64,000 bases of DNA from the NCBI RefSeq assembly GCF_003052515.2, contig NZ_QARE02000008.1, forward strand, positions 181,913 through 245,912, in the 5' to 3' direction. The first letter of the stretch is position 1. The number at the start of each line of letters is the position of its first letter. The translations under genes and the position numbers were made by a program. Positions 41,454 to 51,486 of this stretch are shown here, piece after piece. The DNA is from Pseudomonas sp. RIT409. Its GTDB lineage: Bacteria > Pseudomonadota > Gammaproteobacteria > Pseudomonadales > Pseudomonadaceae. The notes beneath the pieces were generated by a model that was not told the origin of the DNA, searched no databases, and saw nothing but the letters and a program-made list of their open reading frames with translations.

Positions 41454-41529
41454 TCAGGGAGGTTCGCTGAATGGGGTAACCTGCACCTTCAGCGGACTGA
41501 ACCAAGCAACTTGTGAGGAGCGACAGACG

Positions 41530-41667
41530 ATGCACGAAATCCCGAACTTCCCCTTCCCAAGCCAAACCCAACAAAGCGCAGCAGCCCGTCGTGAACTCGG
41601 TCAGCCGATCGAGCGGGAGGCGGGTGTAAAAAAGAGTGAAAGCAAAAAAGCCCAAGGCCAACGCTGA
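41530..41667 (+). CDS. Small hypothetical protein (45 residues)
   Basis: The frame has a good AGGAG ribosome site nine bases before the ATG. The sequence is polar with a proline-rich start (MHEIPNFPFPSQTQQ) and a basic end (KKSESKKAQGQR). No family is recognised. The ribosome site is its main support. Confidence 0.5.
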   Translation: MHEIPNFPFPSQTQQSAAARRELGQPIEREAGVKKSESKKAQGQR

Positions 41668-41745
41668 AGGCTGACGCTCAGCCCCTATGCAAGAGCGTCT
41701 CGCAGGCGTACTTCCATAAGGGCTGACAGGCTTCGAGAACGGACC

Positions 41746-41925
41746 ATGACCGAATTTACCGACACCCAGGCACAAACACTGATCGGCACCACCGAGAAAA
41801 TGATCGAGATCTGGAGCCGCTTACCCCCAGAAAAACAACAGGCCCTGCTGGCTCGCTTCGGCACCCTGGAAAATGCCCTGGCTGCCTTGGTCACGACACA
41901 GCTTCTGGCGCCCGCCGCTAAATGA
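41746..41925 (+). CDS. Small helical hypothetical protein (59 residues)
   Basis: This short, strongly helical protein (MTEFTDTQAQTLIGTTEK; WSRLPPEKQQALLARFG; ENALAALVTTQLLAPAAK) has a regular amphipathic pattern that suggests a helical bundle or a partner-binding peptide. It lies 78 bases after the previous small gene on the same strand. It is not recognised, and the ribosome site is weak (GAGAACGG). Confidence 0.5.
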   Translation: MTEFTDTQAQTLIGTTEKMIEIWSRLPPEKQQALLARFGTLENALAALVTTQLLAPAAK

Positions 41926-42102
41926 TCCGAAGCGTCTGACCCCACGCGATCCAGTTTCCATTCACCTCAGGTTCAACCTTCGACTGCCACGAACGGGAAA
42001 GCCTCGTTATCATGTGGCACCGCTTGCCGTTCAAGCGTCTACGATTCATTCAGTTCTACCCCCTCGCCCCTCCTTTCCAGCCGTAATCGTGGATTGTTGC
42101 TC

Positions 42103-43317
42103 ATGCCAGACGCTTCAAGCGCCGCACCCCAACGCCCTATCGCCGTCACACTGCAGGTCGTTTCCATCGTCCTTTTCACCTTCATCGGTTACTTGAACAT
42201 CGGGATTCCACTGGCCGTTCTGCCGGGGTATGTGCACACCGACCTGGGCTTCGGCGCAGTCACCGCGGGGCTGGTCATCAGCGTGCAGTACCTCGCCACG
42301 CTGCTCAGCCGCCCTCAGGCCGGCAAGATCATCGACAACAAGGGGCCCAAAAAGGCCGTGATCATCGGGCTGTTCGGTTGTGGTCTGAGCGGGGTGTTCA
42401 TGCTGCTCGCGGGCTGGCTCGATGCCTGGCCGATGGTCAGCCTGGTGTGCCTGTTCGTCGGTCGTCTGGTGTTGGGCAGCGCGGAAAGCCTGGTCGGTTC
42501 CGGCTCGATAGGCTGGGGCATCGGTCGGGTCGGGGCCAGGAACACCGCGAAGGTGATTTCCTGGAACGGCATCGCCAGCTACGGCGCGCTGGCGATCGGC
42601 GCTCCTCTGGGCGTGTTGCTGGTCCAATCCCTAGGCCTGTGGGCGATGGGGGTGAGCATCATACTCCTGGCGGCGCTGGGCATTTCGCTGGCCTGGAAAA
42701 AGACACCGGCCCCGATCGTCCACGGGGAACGGATGCCCTTTCTCCATGTGCTTGGCCGCGTGCTGCCCCACGGTACGGGGCTGGCCCTGGGGTCAATCGG
42801 GTTCGGTACCATCGCGACCTTCATCACCTTGTATTACGCCAGCCACGCCTGGCCGAATGCAGTGCTGTGCCTGAGCCTGTTCGGCGCCTGCTTCATCTGT
42901 GCACGGCTGTTGTTCGGCAACATGATCAACCGAATCGGTGGCTTTCGTGTGGCCATTGCCTGCCTGTCCGTCGAAGCGCTGGGGTTGCTGCTGCTGTGGT
43001 TGGCTCCCAATCCAAACCTGGCGCTGGCCGGGGCGGCACTGACCGGCTTTGGTTTCTCGCTGGTGTTTCCGGCGCTGGGGGTCGAGGCGGTCAACCTGGT
43101 ACCCGCTTCGAGCCGTGGCGCCGCCGTGGGTGCGTACTCCCTGTTCATCGACCTTTCCCTGGGTATCACCGGCCCTCTGGCCGGGGCAGTGGCGTCAGGC
43201 TTTGGCTTTTCCTCGATATTCCTGTTCGCGGCGCTGGCGTCACTGGGCGGGCTGGGATTGAGCATCTACTTGTACAAACAGGCGAAGGTGATGCGAGAAA
43301 CGGCTACGGGTTTGTGA
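42103..43317 (+). CDS. MFS transporter (YhhS/YfcJ-type)
   Basis: This 404-residue protein has 12 hydrophobic helices and the motif-A-type loop [17 protein letters not shown] between helices 2 and 3. The repeat [26 protein letters not shown] resembles the YhhS subfamily of putative exporters. The ATG at 42103 is used. The substrate is unknown, and no regulator is adjacent. Confidence 0.88.
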   Translation: MPDASSAAPQRPIAVTLQVVSIVLFTFIGYLNIGIPLAVLPGYVHTDLGFGAVTAGLVISVQYLATLLSRPQAGKIIDNKGPKKAVIIGLFGCGLSGVFMLLAGWLDAWPMVSLVCLFVGRLVLGSAESLVGSGSIGWGIGRVGARNTAKVISWNGIASYGALAIGAPLGVLLVQSLGLWAMGVSIILLAALGISLAWKKTPAPIVHGERMPFLHVLGRVLPHGTGLALGSIGFGTIATFITLYYASHAWPNAVLCLSLFGACFICARLLFGNMINRIGGFRVAIACLSVEALGLLLLWLAPNPNLALAGAALTGFGFSLVFPALGVEAVNLVPASSRGAAVGAYSLFIDLSLGITGPLAGAVASGFGFSSIFLFAALASLGGLGLSIYLYKQAKVMRETATGL

Positions 43318-43368
43318 GGAACTGAACCTGCCGCCGATCAAGGGCCAAGAGCGGCCCGCGACAGCTCG

Positions 43369-43782
43369 TCAAAAGTCGACCTTCCCCCGCCCTGCCTTGA
43401 TCGATCCGCGTTTGGACTTTGCTTCCAGCCGACGGGTTTTCGACCCCAGCGTCGGCTTTGTCGGTCGGCGTTTCTTCTCGACCTTCGCCGAACTGACGAT
43501 CAACTCGGTCAGCCGCTCCAACGCGTCCGCGCGATTCTGTTCTTGCGTTCGGTATTGCTGAGCTTTGATGACAATCACACCATCGCTGGTAATGCGGCTG
43601 TCACGCAAAGCGAGCAGCCGCTCTTTATAGAATGACGGCAGGGACGATGCGTTGATATCGAAACGCAGATGCACCGCGCTCGAGACCTTATTGACGTTCT
43701 GCCCGCCAGCGCCCTGAGCGCGGATTGCGGTCAGTTCCACTTCGTGGTCAGGCAGGTGGACGTTGTTGGAAATGATCAACAT
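43369..43782 (-). CDS. arfB: Ribosome-rescue peptidyl-tRNA hydrolase ArfB
   Basis: This 137-residue release-factor-like protein hydrolyses peptidyl-tRNA on ribosomes stalled without a stop codon. The catalytic GGQ is in [21 protein letters not shown] basic C-terminal tail ([19 protein letters not shown]) enters the empty mRNA channel. The length agrees with E. coli YaeJ/ArfB (140). It stands alone between the MFS and permease genes. Confidence 0.95.
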   Translation of the reverse strand: MLIISNNVHLPDHEVELTAIRAQGAGGQNVNKVSSAVHLRFDINASSLPSFYKERLLALRDSRITSDGVIVIKAQQYRTQEQNRADALERLTELIVSSAKVEKKRRPTKPTLGSKTRRLEAKSKRGSIKAGRGKVDF

Positions 43783-43935
43783 GGGGTTGCCCGTATCGAG
43801 ACGTCATATCAGGGCCTTCACCGCTCGGTGAGGAGGGTTTCACTGGCGGGGAGTCAGCGTCGGCAGAACGGTCGCTTCAGCCGACGCTTTACGCAGGAGT
43901 GAATGCGCACCGGGCCATCGGCGCGCCCCCCCACA

Positions 43936-45360
43936 CTACTTGATAATCGAATTGCGTTGCGCCATCGACTGGCTTTCGGCATGACGCCGGATCTTGACGA
44001 TGTAGAACAGCCCCATCGCGACCAGCCAGACCGGGATCGCGTAGACCGAAATGCGGATGCCGGGAATCATCAGCATGATCACCAGAATCATCACCACGAA
44101 GGCCAGGCACACGTAATTGCCGAACGGATACCAGAGCGACCTGAACGTTGGCTGGCGGTCCTTGCTGATGAGGTACTGACGAAACTTGAGGTGCGAGATG
44201 CTGATCATGGCCCAGTTGATCACCAGCGTCGCAACCACCAGAGACATCAGCAACTGCAGCGCGTCCTGCGGAATCAGGTAGTTCAGCAGCACCGCAATCA
44301 GCGTGACGGCCGCCGAGACCAGGATGGCCCGCACGGGTACCCCACGCTCATCCACCCTCGCCAGCGACTGCGGCGCATCGCCCTGCTCAGCCATGCCGAA
44401 CAGCATCCGCGCATTGCAATACGTGCCGCTGTTGTACACCGACAGCGCGGCGGTCAGTACCACGAAGTTGAGAATGTGAGCCGCCGTCGTACTGCCGAGC
44501 ATGGAGAACACATGCACGAACGGGCTGCCGCTGTAGGCATCGCCCGATGCATTGAGGTCAGTGAGCAGAGCATCCCAGGGAGTCAACGACAACAACACCC
44601 CAAGCGAACCGATGTAGAAGATCAGGATGCGGTAGATCACCTGATTGATGGCTTTGGGAATGACGGTTTTCGGTTGATCGGCTTCGGCAGCGGTGAAGCC
44701 CAGCATCTCAAGGCCGCCAAACGAGAACATGATGAAAGCCAGCGCCATGACCAGCCCGCTGACGCCATTGGGAAAAAACCCGCCGCGGTCCCAGAGGTTG
44801 CTGACCGAGGCCTGCGGGCCACCGTTGCCGCTGACCAGCAGGTAGCTGCCCAGAGCGATCATGCCCAGAATGGCCAGGACCTTGATGATCGCAAACCAGA
44901 ATTCGGTCTCGCCGAACACTTTGACGTTGGCCAGGTTGATGACGTTGATCATCACGAAAAACACCGCGGCCGAGGCCCAGGTAGGGACTTCCGGCCACCA
45001 GTACTGGACGTATTTGCCGACGGCAGTCAATTCCGACATGCCCACCAGAATGTACAGCACCCAGCAGTTCCAGCCGGACAGAAAGCCGGCGAAGCCACCC
45101 CAGTACTTGTGCGCAAAATGGCTGAAAGACCCGGCGACCGGCTCTTCGACGATCATTTCGCCCAGTTGGCGCATGATCATGAAGGCAACGAAACCGCACA
45201 GGGCATAGCCCAGAATCATCGACGGGCCGGCCGATTTGAGAACCCCGGCAGATCCCAGGAAAAGCCCGGTGCCTATAGCACCACCGAGGGCAATCAGCTG
45301 GATATGGCGGTTTTTGAGGCCGCGCTTCAAGTCACCCGAATGGGACATGTGTTCACTCAT
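43936..45360 (-). CDS. Amino-acid permease, probably aromatic (AroP type)
   Basis: This 474-residue APC-superfamily permease has 12 membrane helices. RGLKNRHIQLIALGGAIGTG, GLFLGSAGVL, MRQLGEMIVEEPVAGSFSHF and SVYNSGTYCNARML are typical of the AroP/PheP/LysP group. P. aeruginosa has an aroP paralogue near phh genes, which supports an aromatic substrate; that assignment is inference. Two in-frame ATGs lie at residues 1 and 5, and the first has an AAGGTGA ribosome site. Confidence 0.85.
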   Translation of the reverse strand: MSEHMSHSGDLKRGLKNRHIQLIALGGAIGTGLFLGSAGVLKSAGPSMILGYALCGFVAFMIMRQLGEMIVEEPVAGSFSHFAHKYWGGFAGFLSGWNCWVLYILVGMSELTAVGKYVQYWWPEVPTWASAAVFFVMINVINLANVKVFGETEFWFAIIKVLAILGMIALGSYLLVSGNGGPQASVSNLWDRGGFFPNGVSGLVMALAFIMFSFGGLEMLGFTAAEADQPKTVIPKAINQVIYRILIFYIGSLGVLLSLTPWDALLTDLNASGDAYSGSPFVHVFSMLGSTTAAHILNFVVLTAALSVYNSGTYCNARMLFGMAEQGDAPQSLARVDERGVPVRAILVSAAVTLIAVLLNYLIPQDALQLLMSLVVATLVINWAMISISHLKFRQYLISKDRQPTFRSLWYPFGNYVCLAFVVMILVIMLMIPGIRISVYAIPVWLVAMGLFYIVKIRRHAESQSMAQRNSIIK

Positions 45361-45566
45361 TTCAGTGTCACCTTATTGTTCTTGTCTGTGACGGAATCGA
45401 ACCCGACGCGCTTATGGCGCAGCGGAATGGAAACGAGGTGGGTAACCCCGAATGGATGGCGCGCAGGCGCCCATGGATCACAGAAAAAACGCGCGGCATT
45501 GTACACCCCAAACCAGACGGTGCCGAACCGATGTCCACCCTACGTGGGCGTAGGAGGATGTCCCCC

Positions 45567-45601
45567 AAAAAAAAGCCAGTCACAGGGACTGGCGTTTTTT
45601 T
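45567..45601 (-). terminator. Rho-independent terminator of rluB
   Basis: On the minus strand a stem GCCAGT/ACTGGC with a seven-base loop is flanked by A and T runs of seven to eight. It lies 15 bases after the rluB stop and may also work rightward. Confidence 0.85.
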
Positions 45602-45615
45602 AGCTCAAACCTGCG

Positions 45616-46761
45616 TCATTCAGGCTTGCGGCGACCATTGGGAGCACCGCGGCGCTTGCTCGCAGGCGCTTTGTCGTCGCTCAGCTTGATGCCGGGACGC
45701 GTCGCTTTCGGCTTGGTTGGCCGCTTGGCCACCTCGCTCGGCCGCTCCGCCACTGGCGTCGCGCGGCCGCCGGTACGACCTTCCACCGCTGGGCGCGGCG
45801 TACGCGCGGGGCGCCCGCTGTCGGCTGGGCTGCGTGCAGGACGCTCTGCTTCGGACGACGACGCATCACGCGCCGGACGCAACTGACGCACCCGCTCGTT
45901 CTTGCTCAGCGGGCGGGAGTGTTGCCGCTGCAAGCGCTCCAGACGGTCTTTGGCCTTGGCGTTCATCTGCGGCATCGCCACAGGTTTGAGGCCGACCTCT
46001 GCGCTGAGGATGTCGACTTCCTGCTGGCTCATTTCGCGCCAGCGCCCCATTGGCAGGTCGGAATTGAGGAATACCGGACCGAAACGCACGCGTTTCAGGC
46101 GGCTGACCACCAGACCTTGGGATTCCCACAGACGCCGCACCTCACGGTTACGGCCTTCCATCACCACGCAGTGGTACCAATGGTTGAAACCCTCGCCACC
46201 CGGCGCTTGTTGGATATCGGTGAAACGCGCCGGACCGTCTTCGAGGATCACGCCGTTCTTCAGGCGCAACAGCATGTCGTCATCGACCTCGCCGCGCACG
46301 CGCACGGCGTATTCACGGTCCATTTCGAACGACGGATGCATCAGGCGGTTTGCCAGTTCACCGTCGGTGGTGAACATCAGAAGACCGGTGGTATTGATGT
46401 CCAGGCGACCGATGTTGATCCAGCGGCCTTCTTTCGGGCGCGGCAGGCGGTCGAACACGGTTGGACGGCCTTCCGGGTCGTCGCGGGTGCAGATTTCGCC
46501 ATCCGGCTTGTTGTAAATGATCACGCGACGGACCGTTTCGGCCCCTTCCTCACGCTTGATCACTCGGCCATCGACCGTGATCGCATCGTGCAGGTCGACG
46601 CGCTGGCCCAGGGTGGCCGCGACGCCATTGACCTTGATCCGGCCTTCGCCGATCCAGGCTTCGACATCACGACGCGACCCTACGCCGATCCGCGCCAGCA
46701 CTTTCTGCAGCTTCTCGCCTGCAGGGCGGATCTCGGTTTCTTGCTTGTCTTGTTCACTCAT
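45616..46761 (-). CDS. rluB: 23S rRNA pseudouridine(2605) synthase RluB
   Basis: This 381-residue enzyme has an S4 RNA-binding domain (about residues 16-62, EKLQKVLARIGVGSRRDVE). The RsuA-family catalytic domain has its aspartate in GRLDINTTGLLMFTTDGEL. A long basic tail rich in Arg/Pro/Lys begins at about residue 280 (repeats such as RPARSPADSGRPARTP). It modifies helix 89 of 23S rRNA. The tail is a common but poorly conserved RluB feature. It is followed by a strong terminator. Confidence 0.94.
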   Translation of the reverse strand: MSEQDKQETEIRPAGEKLQKVLARIGVGSRRDVEAWIGEGRIKVNGVAATLGQRVDLHDAITVDGRVIKREEGAETVRRVIIYNKPDGEICTRDDPEGRPTVFDRLPRPKEGRWINIGRLDINTTGLLMFTTDGELANRLMHPSFEMDREYAVRVRGEVDDDMLLRLKNGVILEDGPARFTDIQQAPGGEGFNHWYHCVVMEGRNREVRRLWESQGLVVSRLKRVRFGPVFLNSDLPMGRWREMSQQEVDILSAEVGLKPVAMPQMNAKAKDRLERLQRQHSRPLSKNERVRQLRPARDASSSEAERPARSPADSGRPARTPRPAVEGRTGGRATPVAERPSEVAKRPTKPKATRPGIKLSDDKAPASKRRGAPNGRRKPE

Positions 46762-46945
46762 CTGGGCACCTCCCGGTGTGTCGAATCAGGGTCATGCGCG
46801 AGCGGGCATGGCCTGTTGCCCGACTCTGAAGGCCAGAGCGTGGGCTGAAACTGAAATGTCTTGGCGAGTGAGGTTCGCCAAAAGGCCGCGAATCATACGC
46901 CCATGGCGCACGTCGCGCATCAGAGACTAGATGAAAATGTCCGCC

Positions 46946-47137
46946 TTATTTCTTTTTCCGCCGACCGGCGGCCTTCTTCATGTCTTTCAGGCGCGCTGCC
47001 GACGCCGCCAGCACGGCGCGTTTTTCGTCCTTGTCCATTTTCTTCCAGGACTTGATCTCCCGCTTGCTGCGCCCGCAGCCGCGGCAGATGTCGTCATCGA
47101 ATTTGCAAATGCTGATGCAGGGATCTTTCGTGCTCAC
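46946..47137 (-). CDS. DUF1289 (Fe-S-like cysteine motif) small protein
   Basis: This 63-residue protein has the DUF1289 signature: PCISICKFDDDICRGCGRS with four cysteines that could bind metal, then EIKSWKKMDKDEKRAVL and a Lys/Arg-rich end. The start is a GTG. The frame continues upstream without a stop into the scpB region in another phase, but homology starts at STKDPC. No biochemical role is known. It sits between scpB and rluB on the same strand. Confidence 0.82.
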   Translation of the reverse strand: MSTKDPCISICKFDDDICRGCGRSKREIKSWKKMDKDEKRAVLAASAARLKDMKKAAGRRKKK

Positions 47138-47234
47138 GTGAGAGACCTGGTGAATTGTTTCGCTGCGCTGAAGGGGGCTTCCGCCGGTGCTCGACGGCCC
47201 AGGGGCGAGACACACGCTCTCGCAGCCCACGCCA

Positions 47235-48026
47235 TCAGCGTGGATCTTGGTCGTCTGGCGGCGAATCTTCCAATTCAGAGACTTTATCGGCCTCATCGGG
47301 CAACAGGTCATCGAAGTCGGTTTTAAGACCCTGCTCCATGGTGTCCAGTTCGGCGAGCAGGCTGCGGAAGCTGGTTTCGTCCCGAGGCGGTTCCGGCTCG
47401 GCTTCGCCCTCTTCAGCCAACGTGGCGTCCGCCATGGCTTGCAGATGGTCGGGCACCGGCGCGTCGTCGAACTCCAGCACGGGCTCGGCCTCCATCTCAC
47501 GCAAGTCGGCCAAGGGTGGCAATTGCTCCAGGCTCTTGAGGTTGAAATGATCAAGGAATGCCTTGGTGGTGGCGAACATCGCCGGTTTGCCCGGCACGTC
47601 ACGGTAGCCGACGATCCTGATCCACTCGCGTTCCATCAACGTCTTGACGATGTTGCTGTTGACCGCCACACCCCGTACATCCTCGATCTCTCCCCTTGTG
47701 ATCGGCTGGCGATAGGCGATCAGCGCCATGGTTTCCAGCAGCGCGCGCGAGTAGCGTTGCGGTCGTTCTTCCCAAAGGCGCCCCACCCAAGGCGCGAATT
47801 TCTCGCGAATCTGCAGGCGATAACCGGACGCCACTTCCATCAGCTCGAACGCGCGGTTGTCGCAGGATTTGCCCAACAATGTGAGGGCCTTCTTGAACAC
47901 CGCCGGTTCCGGGCGTTCGCCTTCTTCGAACAGCTCGTAGAGCCGCTCGAGCGATTGCGGTTTGCCGGACGCCAACAGGAAGGCTTCAAGCAGAGGGGCG
48001 AGTTCACGGGGGTCGTTGAGGTTCAT
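47235..48026 (-). CDS. scpB: Segregation and condensation protein B
   Basis: This 263-residue protein has tandem winged-helix domains that dimerise and bind ScpA, forming the kleisin-bridged SMC-like complex for chromosome compaction. LLEAFLLASGKPQSLERLYELF, ALLETMALIAYRQPITRGEIE and VRGVAVNSNIVKTLMEREW are the landmarks. An acidic C-terminal extension follows (about residues 185-263). It lies 17 bases after scpA. Confidence 0.95.
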   Translation of the reverse strand: MNLNDPRELAPLLEAFLLASGKPQSLERLYELFEEGERPEPAVFKKALTLLGKSCDNRAFELMEVASGYRLQIREKFAPWVGRLWEERPQRYSRALLETMALIAYRQPITRGEIEDVRGVAVNSNIVKTLMEREWIRIVGYRDVPGKPAMFATTKAFLDHFNLKSLEQLPPLADLREMEAEPVLEFDDAPVPDHLQAMADATLAEEGEAEPEPPRDETSFRSLLAELDTMEQGLKTDFDDLLPDEADKVSELEDSPPDDQDPR

Positions 48027-48043
48027 CAATTCGCTCTTGCTTA

Positions 48044-48862
48044 TTACTCGGCTCGCGCCCGTACATGAATGACAGCGAACGGCTCGTTCTGCACCAGCTC
48101 GACCAGTTGCTCCTTGACCAGTTCCAACACCGCCATGAACGTCACGACGACACCCAGTCGCCCCTCCTCTGCCGTGAACAACTCGGCAAAGGGGACGAAA
48201 CCCGCGCCTTTCAACCGTTCAAGCACGTCGCTCATACGCTCGCGGGTGGACAACGCTTCCCGGCTCACCTGATGGCTTTCAAACATGTCCCCCCGGCGCA
48301 ACACCTCGGCCATGGACATGAGCAGCTCTTCCAGCGCGACATCCGGCAACAGCTTGCGCGCCCGCGCCTGCGGCGCATCGAGCTTGGGCACCACCACTTC
48401 GCGGCCGACACGAGGCAATTCATCGATAGCCTCGGCGGCCGCCTTGAAGCGCTCGTACTCCTGCAAGCGGCGAATCAGTTCGGCACGCGGGTCGTCCTCT
48501 TCCTCTTCGGCGGTTTCCGAGCGCGGGAGCAACATTCGTGATTTGATTTCGGCGAGCATGGCCGCCATCACCAGGTACTCGGCCGCCAGCTCTAGACGCA
48601 CCGTTTTCATCAACTCGACGTAGCCCATGTACTGGCGTGTGATCTCCGCGACCGGGATATCGAGGATGTCGATGTTCTGCTTGCGAATCAGGTACAGCAG
48701 CAGATCGAGCGGCCCTTCGAAGGCCTCAAGAAACACTTCCAGCGCATCGGGTGGGATATACAGGTCGACCGGCATTTGCGTGACGGCCTGCCCATAGACC
48801 ACGGCGAATGGGAGTTCCTGCTGGGCGCCCGCCTGGGGGTCCAGTGCTTGAGCCTCGGTCAC
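48044..48862 (-). CDS. scpA: Segregation and condensation protein A (kleisin)
   Basis: This 272-residue kleisin has N-terminal FEGPLDLLLYLIRKQNIDILDIP and a helical core with YLVMAAMLAEIKSRMLLP. A charged linker (TAEEEEDDPRAEL) and a C-terminal winged helix (FTAEEGRLGVVVTFMAVLELVK) follow. It starts at GTG overlapping the yciO stop (GTGA). With ScpB it partners an SMC-type ATPase not encoded here. Confidence 0.94.
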   Translation of the reverse strand: MTEAQALDPQAGAQQELPFAVVYGQAVTQMPVDLYIPPDALEVFLEAFEGPLDLLLYLIRKQNIDILDIPVAEITRQYMGYVELMKTVRLELAAEYLVMAAMLAEIKSRMLLPRSETAEEEEDDPRAELIRRLQEYERFKAAAEAIDELPRVGREVVVPKLDAPQARARKLLPDVALEELLMSMAEVLRRGDMFESHQVSREALSTRERMSDVLERLKGAGFVPFAELFTAEEGRLGVVVTFMAVLELVKEQLVELVQNEPFAVIHVRARAE

Positions 48863-49491
48863 TCGACAGCGACCCCGAAAGGCGTTGGATCACCACAGCC
48901 GACGCGGACGACCTGCGGCTCACCTTCGGACAGGTTGACCACCGTGGACGCGGATACGCCACCGTGCCCGGCGTCGATGATCAGGTCGACCTGATGCTCG
49001 AGCAATTCGCGCATCTCGTAGGGATCGCTCATCGGCAAGTCTTCCCCCGGCATGATCAGGCTCACGCTCATCAGCGGCTCGCCCAGTTCCTGCAGCAACG
49101 CCTGCGCGACTGGATGACGCGGGACCCGCAAGCCAATGGTGCGGCGTTTCGGGTGAAGCACCAGGCGCGGGACTTCCCGCGTGGCATTGAGGATGAAGGT
49201 GTACGGCCCCGGCGTATGCGCCTTGAGTTCCCGAAATGCCGCCGTGTCGACCTTCGCGAACAACCCCAATTGCGAAAGGTCGCAGCACATGAGGGTGAAA
49301 TTGTGTTTATCGTCCAGCTGCCGCAGACGACGAATACGCTCGACAGCGTTTTTGTCACCCATCTGACAACCCAGCGCATAGGACGAATCGGTCGGGTACA
49401 CCACCAGGCCACCGCGCTTGATGATGTCCACGGCCTGTTTGATCAGGCGCGCCTGCGGGTTCTCCGGATGGACCTGGAAAAATTGACTCAC
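48859..49491 (-). CDS. yciO: YciO-type Sua5/YrdC family protein
   Basis: This 210-residue protein belongs to the threonylcarbamoyl-AMP synthase superfamily (KRGGLVVYPTDSSYALGCQ; KHNFTLMCCDLS; RRTIGLRVPRHPVAQALLQ; VSLIMPGEDLP). It follows E. coli YciO, including the SQFF start, rather than the essential TsaC. A GTG start at 49491 with CAGGAAA upstream is preferred. An ATG 12 codons earlier, overlapping the end of the PHP gene, is possible. Confidence 0.85.
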   Translation of the reverse strand: MSQFFQVHPENPQARLIKQAVDIIKRGGLVVYPTDSSYALGCQMGDKNAVERIRRLRQLDDKHNFTLMCCDLSQLGLFAKVDTAAFRELKAHTPGPYTFILNATREVPRLVLHPKRRTIGLRVPRHPVAQALLQELGEPLMSVSLIMPGEDLPMSDPYEMRELLEHQVDLIIDAGHGGVSASTVVNLSEGEPQVVRVGCGDPTPFGVAVE

Positions 49492-49504
49492 GGTAGTTTC
49501 CTGT

Positions 49505-50365
49505 TCAGACGGCAGTGGACGGGTCATGTGTGAATCGCCGCCATAACAACGGCAGATCCTCCGGCAATGGACGGTAGACGCCTATTTCGGACCAGGCGCC
49601 GGGGGCGTGGAAGTCGCTTCCCGCGGTCACCAGCAGGCCGAATTCCCGAGCCAGGATGGCCAGGCTGCCCACCTGATCGGCGGGTTGCAAGCCGTTCACC
49701 ACTTCGATTGCCTGGCCCCCGGCCTGCAGGAAATCCGCAACCAGCTTGCGACGTTTGCTGCGAGTGAAATCATAGTGCCATGGATGGGCAAGGCTGACCC
49801 AGGCGTTGGCCGCTCGCAAGGTGGCGACCGTGTCTTCGAGCGTCGGCCAGTGCTGCTTCACATCGCCCAGCTTGCCTGCACCCAGCCATTTGCGAAAGGC
49901 CTCGGCGCGATCCTTGACGAAGCCTTCATTGACCAGAAAATCGGCGAAGTGAGGTCGGGCCGGTGCGTTTCCGCTGTCCCCAAGAGCTCTCTGAACGGCG
50001 CGCGCGCCTTCCAGCGCACCAGGCATACCTTTCATCGCCAATTTGCGGCCGATTTCCTCGGCCCGCAGCCAGCGTCCACTGTGCAATTGCTCAATGGCTT
50101 CCCGCAATGGCGGGGCATCGACATCAAAGCCGTAACCCAGAATGTGGATGGTGGCGCCGCCCCAGGCGCAGGACAGCTCGATGCCGTTGATCAGTTGCAT
50201 GTCCAATGCATGCGCCGCGGTGCGGGCCTCTTCGAGGCCTTCGATGGTGTCGTGATCGGTCAGCGCGAGCACTCTGACACCGTGCTCGAAGGCGCGGGCG
50301 ACCAGCGCCGAAGGCGCAAGCGCGCCGTCGGAGGCGGTGCTGTGACAGTGCAGGTCGACATTCAT
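49505..50365 (-). CDS. rnm: PHP-domain phosphoesterase (RNase AM / YciV)
   Basis: This 286-residue protein has the PHP metal-site motifs in order: DLHCHSTASDG, LTDHDTIEG, NGIELSC, SLAHPWHYD, EVVNGL and TAGSDFHAPG. Relatives degrade short oligoribonucleotides, trim 5' ends of rRNA and remove 3'-phosphates from pAp. The gene heads the run rnm-yciO-scpA-scpB and diverges from yciB. Confidence 0.9.
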   Translation of the reverse strand: MNVDLHCHSTASDGALAPSALVARAFEHGVRVLALTDHDTIEGLEEARTAAHALDMQLINGIELSCAWGGATIHILGYGFDVDAPPLREAIEQLHSGRWLRAEEIGRKLAMKGMPGALEGARAVQRALGDSGNAPARPHFADFLVNEGFVKDRAEAFRKWLGAGKLGDVKQHWPTLEDTVATLRAANAWVSLAHPWHYDFTRSKRRKLVADFLQAGGQAIEVVNGLQPADQVGSLAILAREFGLLVTAGSDFHAPGAWSEIGVYRPLPEDLPLLWRRFTHDPSTAV

Positions 50366-50430
50366 AGGGGCGCTTTCGCAGTCATTGATGTTTGTTATTA
50401 TGCCGTCACATCCAGCTTCTGGCTCTCACT

Positions 50431-51039
50431 GTGAAACAATTCATCGATTTCATCCCGCTTATCCTGTTCTTCGTCGTCTATAAAATCAGCCCCCAAGCCG
50501 TCGATATCATGGGTCACAGCTTCATGGTTGGCGGGATCTTCAGCGCCACCGCAATGCTCATCGCCAGTTCCATCGTGGTCTATGGTGTGCTGTATGTGCG
50601 TCAGGGCAAGCTGGAGAAAAGCCAATGGCTGACCCTCATCGCCTGCCTGGTGTTCGGCAGCCTGACCCTCGCCTTTCACAGTGAAACCTTCCTCAAATGG
50701 AAAGCTCCTGTGGTCAACTGGCTGTTCGCGCTGATTTTCGCTGGCAGTCATTTCATCGGTGACCGCCTGCTGATCCAACGGATCATGGGCCACGCGCTGA
50801 CCCTGCCCCAGGCCATCTGGACGAAGCTGAACATCGCCTGGATCGTGTTCTTTCTATTCTGTGGTGCGGCGAACCTATATGTCGCCTTCACCTACCAAGA
50901 CTTCTGGGTCGATTTCAAAGTCTTCGGCAGCCTGGGCATGACCCTGATTTTCCTGATTGGGCAAGGCATTTTCCTGACCCGTCATATTCGCGATGCGGAC
51001 GCATCGACAGAGCCTTCCACCAAAAAAACCGAGGACTGA
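50431..51039 (+). CDS. yciB: Inner-membrane septation protein YciB (IspZ family)
   Basis: This 202-residue protein has five to six membrane helices. [18 protein letters not shown] at the start, [20 protein letters not shown] and [21 protein letters not shown] are conserved. It influences cell-envelope synthesis and division. The start is GTG at 50431, chosen by the conserved start; no good ribosome site is seen. It is followed after 1 base by yciI. Confidence 0.94.
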   Translation: MKQFIDFIPLILFFVVYKISPQAVDIMGHSFMVGGIFSATAMLIASSIVVYGVLYVRQGKLEKSQWLTLIACLVFGSLTLAFHSETFLKWKAPVVNWLFALIFAGSHFIGDRLLIQRIMGHALTLPQAIWTKLNIAWIVFFLFCGAANLYVAFTYQDFWVDFKVFGSLGMTLIFLIGQGIFLTRHIRDADASTEPSTKKTED

Positions 51040-51040
51040 A

Positions 51041-51340
51041 ATGCTCTACGCCATCGTAGCAACGGATGTCGCCAACTCGCTGGATAAACGCCTTGAGGCA
51101 CGACCTGCTCACCTGGAACGCCTGACTGCGCTGAAAAACGAAGGCCGAGTTGTCCTGGCGGGCCCGTTGCCTGCCATCGACAGCAACGACCCTGGTCCGG
51201 CCGGCTTCACTGGCAGCCTGATCGTCGCCGAGTTCGAATCACTGAATGCCGCACAGGCCTGGGCCGATGCGGACCCGTACATCAAAGCGGGTGTCTACGA
51301 CCACGTCGTAGTAAAGCCGTTCAAGCAAGTCCTGCCCTAG
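51041..51340 (+). CDS. yciI: YciI-like protein
   Basis: This 99-residue protein is a ferredoxin-fold dimer with the typical His/Asp pocket (the [19 protein letters not shown] region and [20 protein letters not shown]). It is related to muconolactone isomerase-like dehydratases, but the substrate is unknown. It is coupled to yciB. Confidence 0.92.
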   Translation: MLYAIVATDVANSLDKRLEARPAHLERLTALKNEGRVVLAGPLPAIDSNDPGPAGFTGSLIVAEFESLNAAQAWADADPYIKAGVYDHVVVKPFKQVLP

Positions 51341-51486
51341 CGTTCTCTGCAAAGGACACGTGCACGGCCGGGTTCGCGCCTGTCGGACCTGACTGCTCAT
51401 TATTCGCATTGCCGTGCCGATACCCTGACAAATGCCCATGAACCCGGCGCGCTGACCCTGCGCCGCGAGATTAGTCAGGAGAGCAG

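Noticed and set aside
42006..42030. Sigma-54 promoter before the MFS gene
   Set aside because: TGGCACCGCTTGCC has the right elements but two bases too few between GG and GC.
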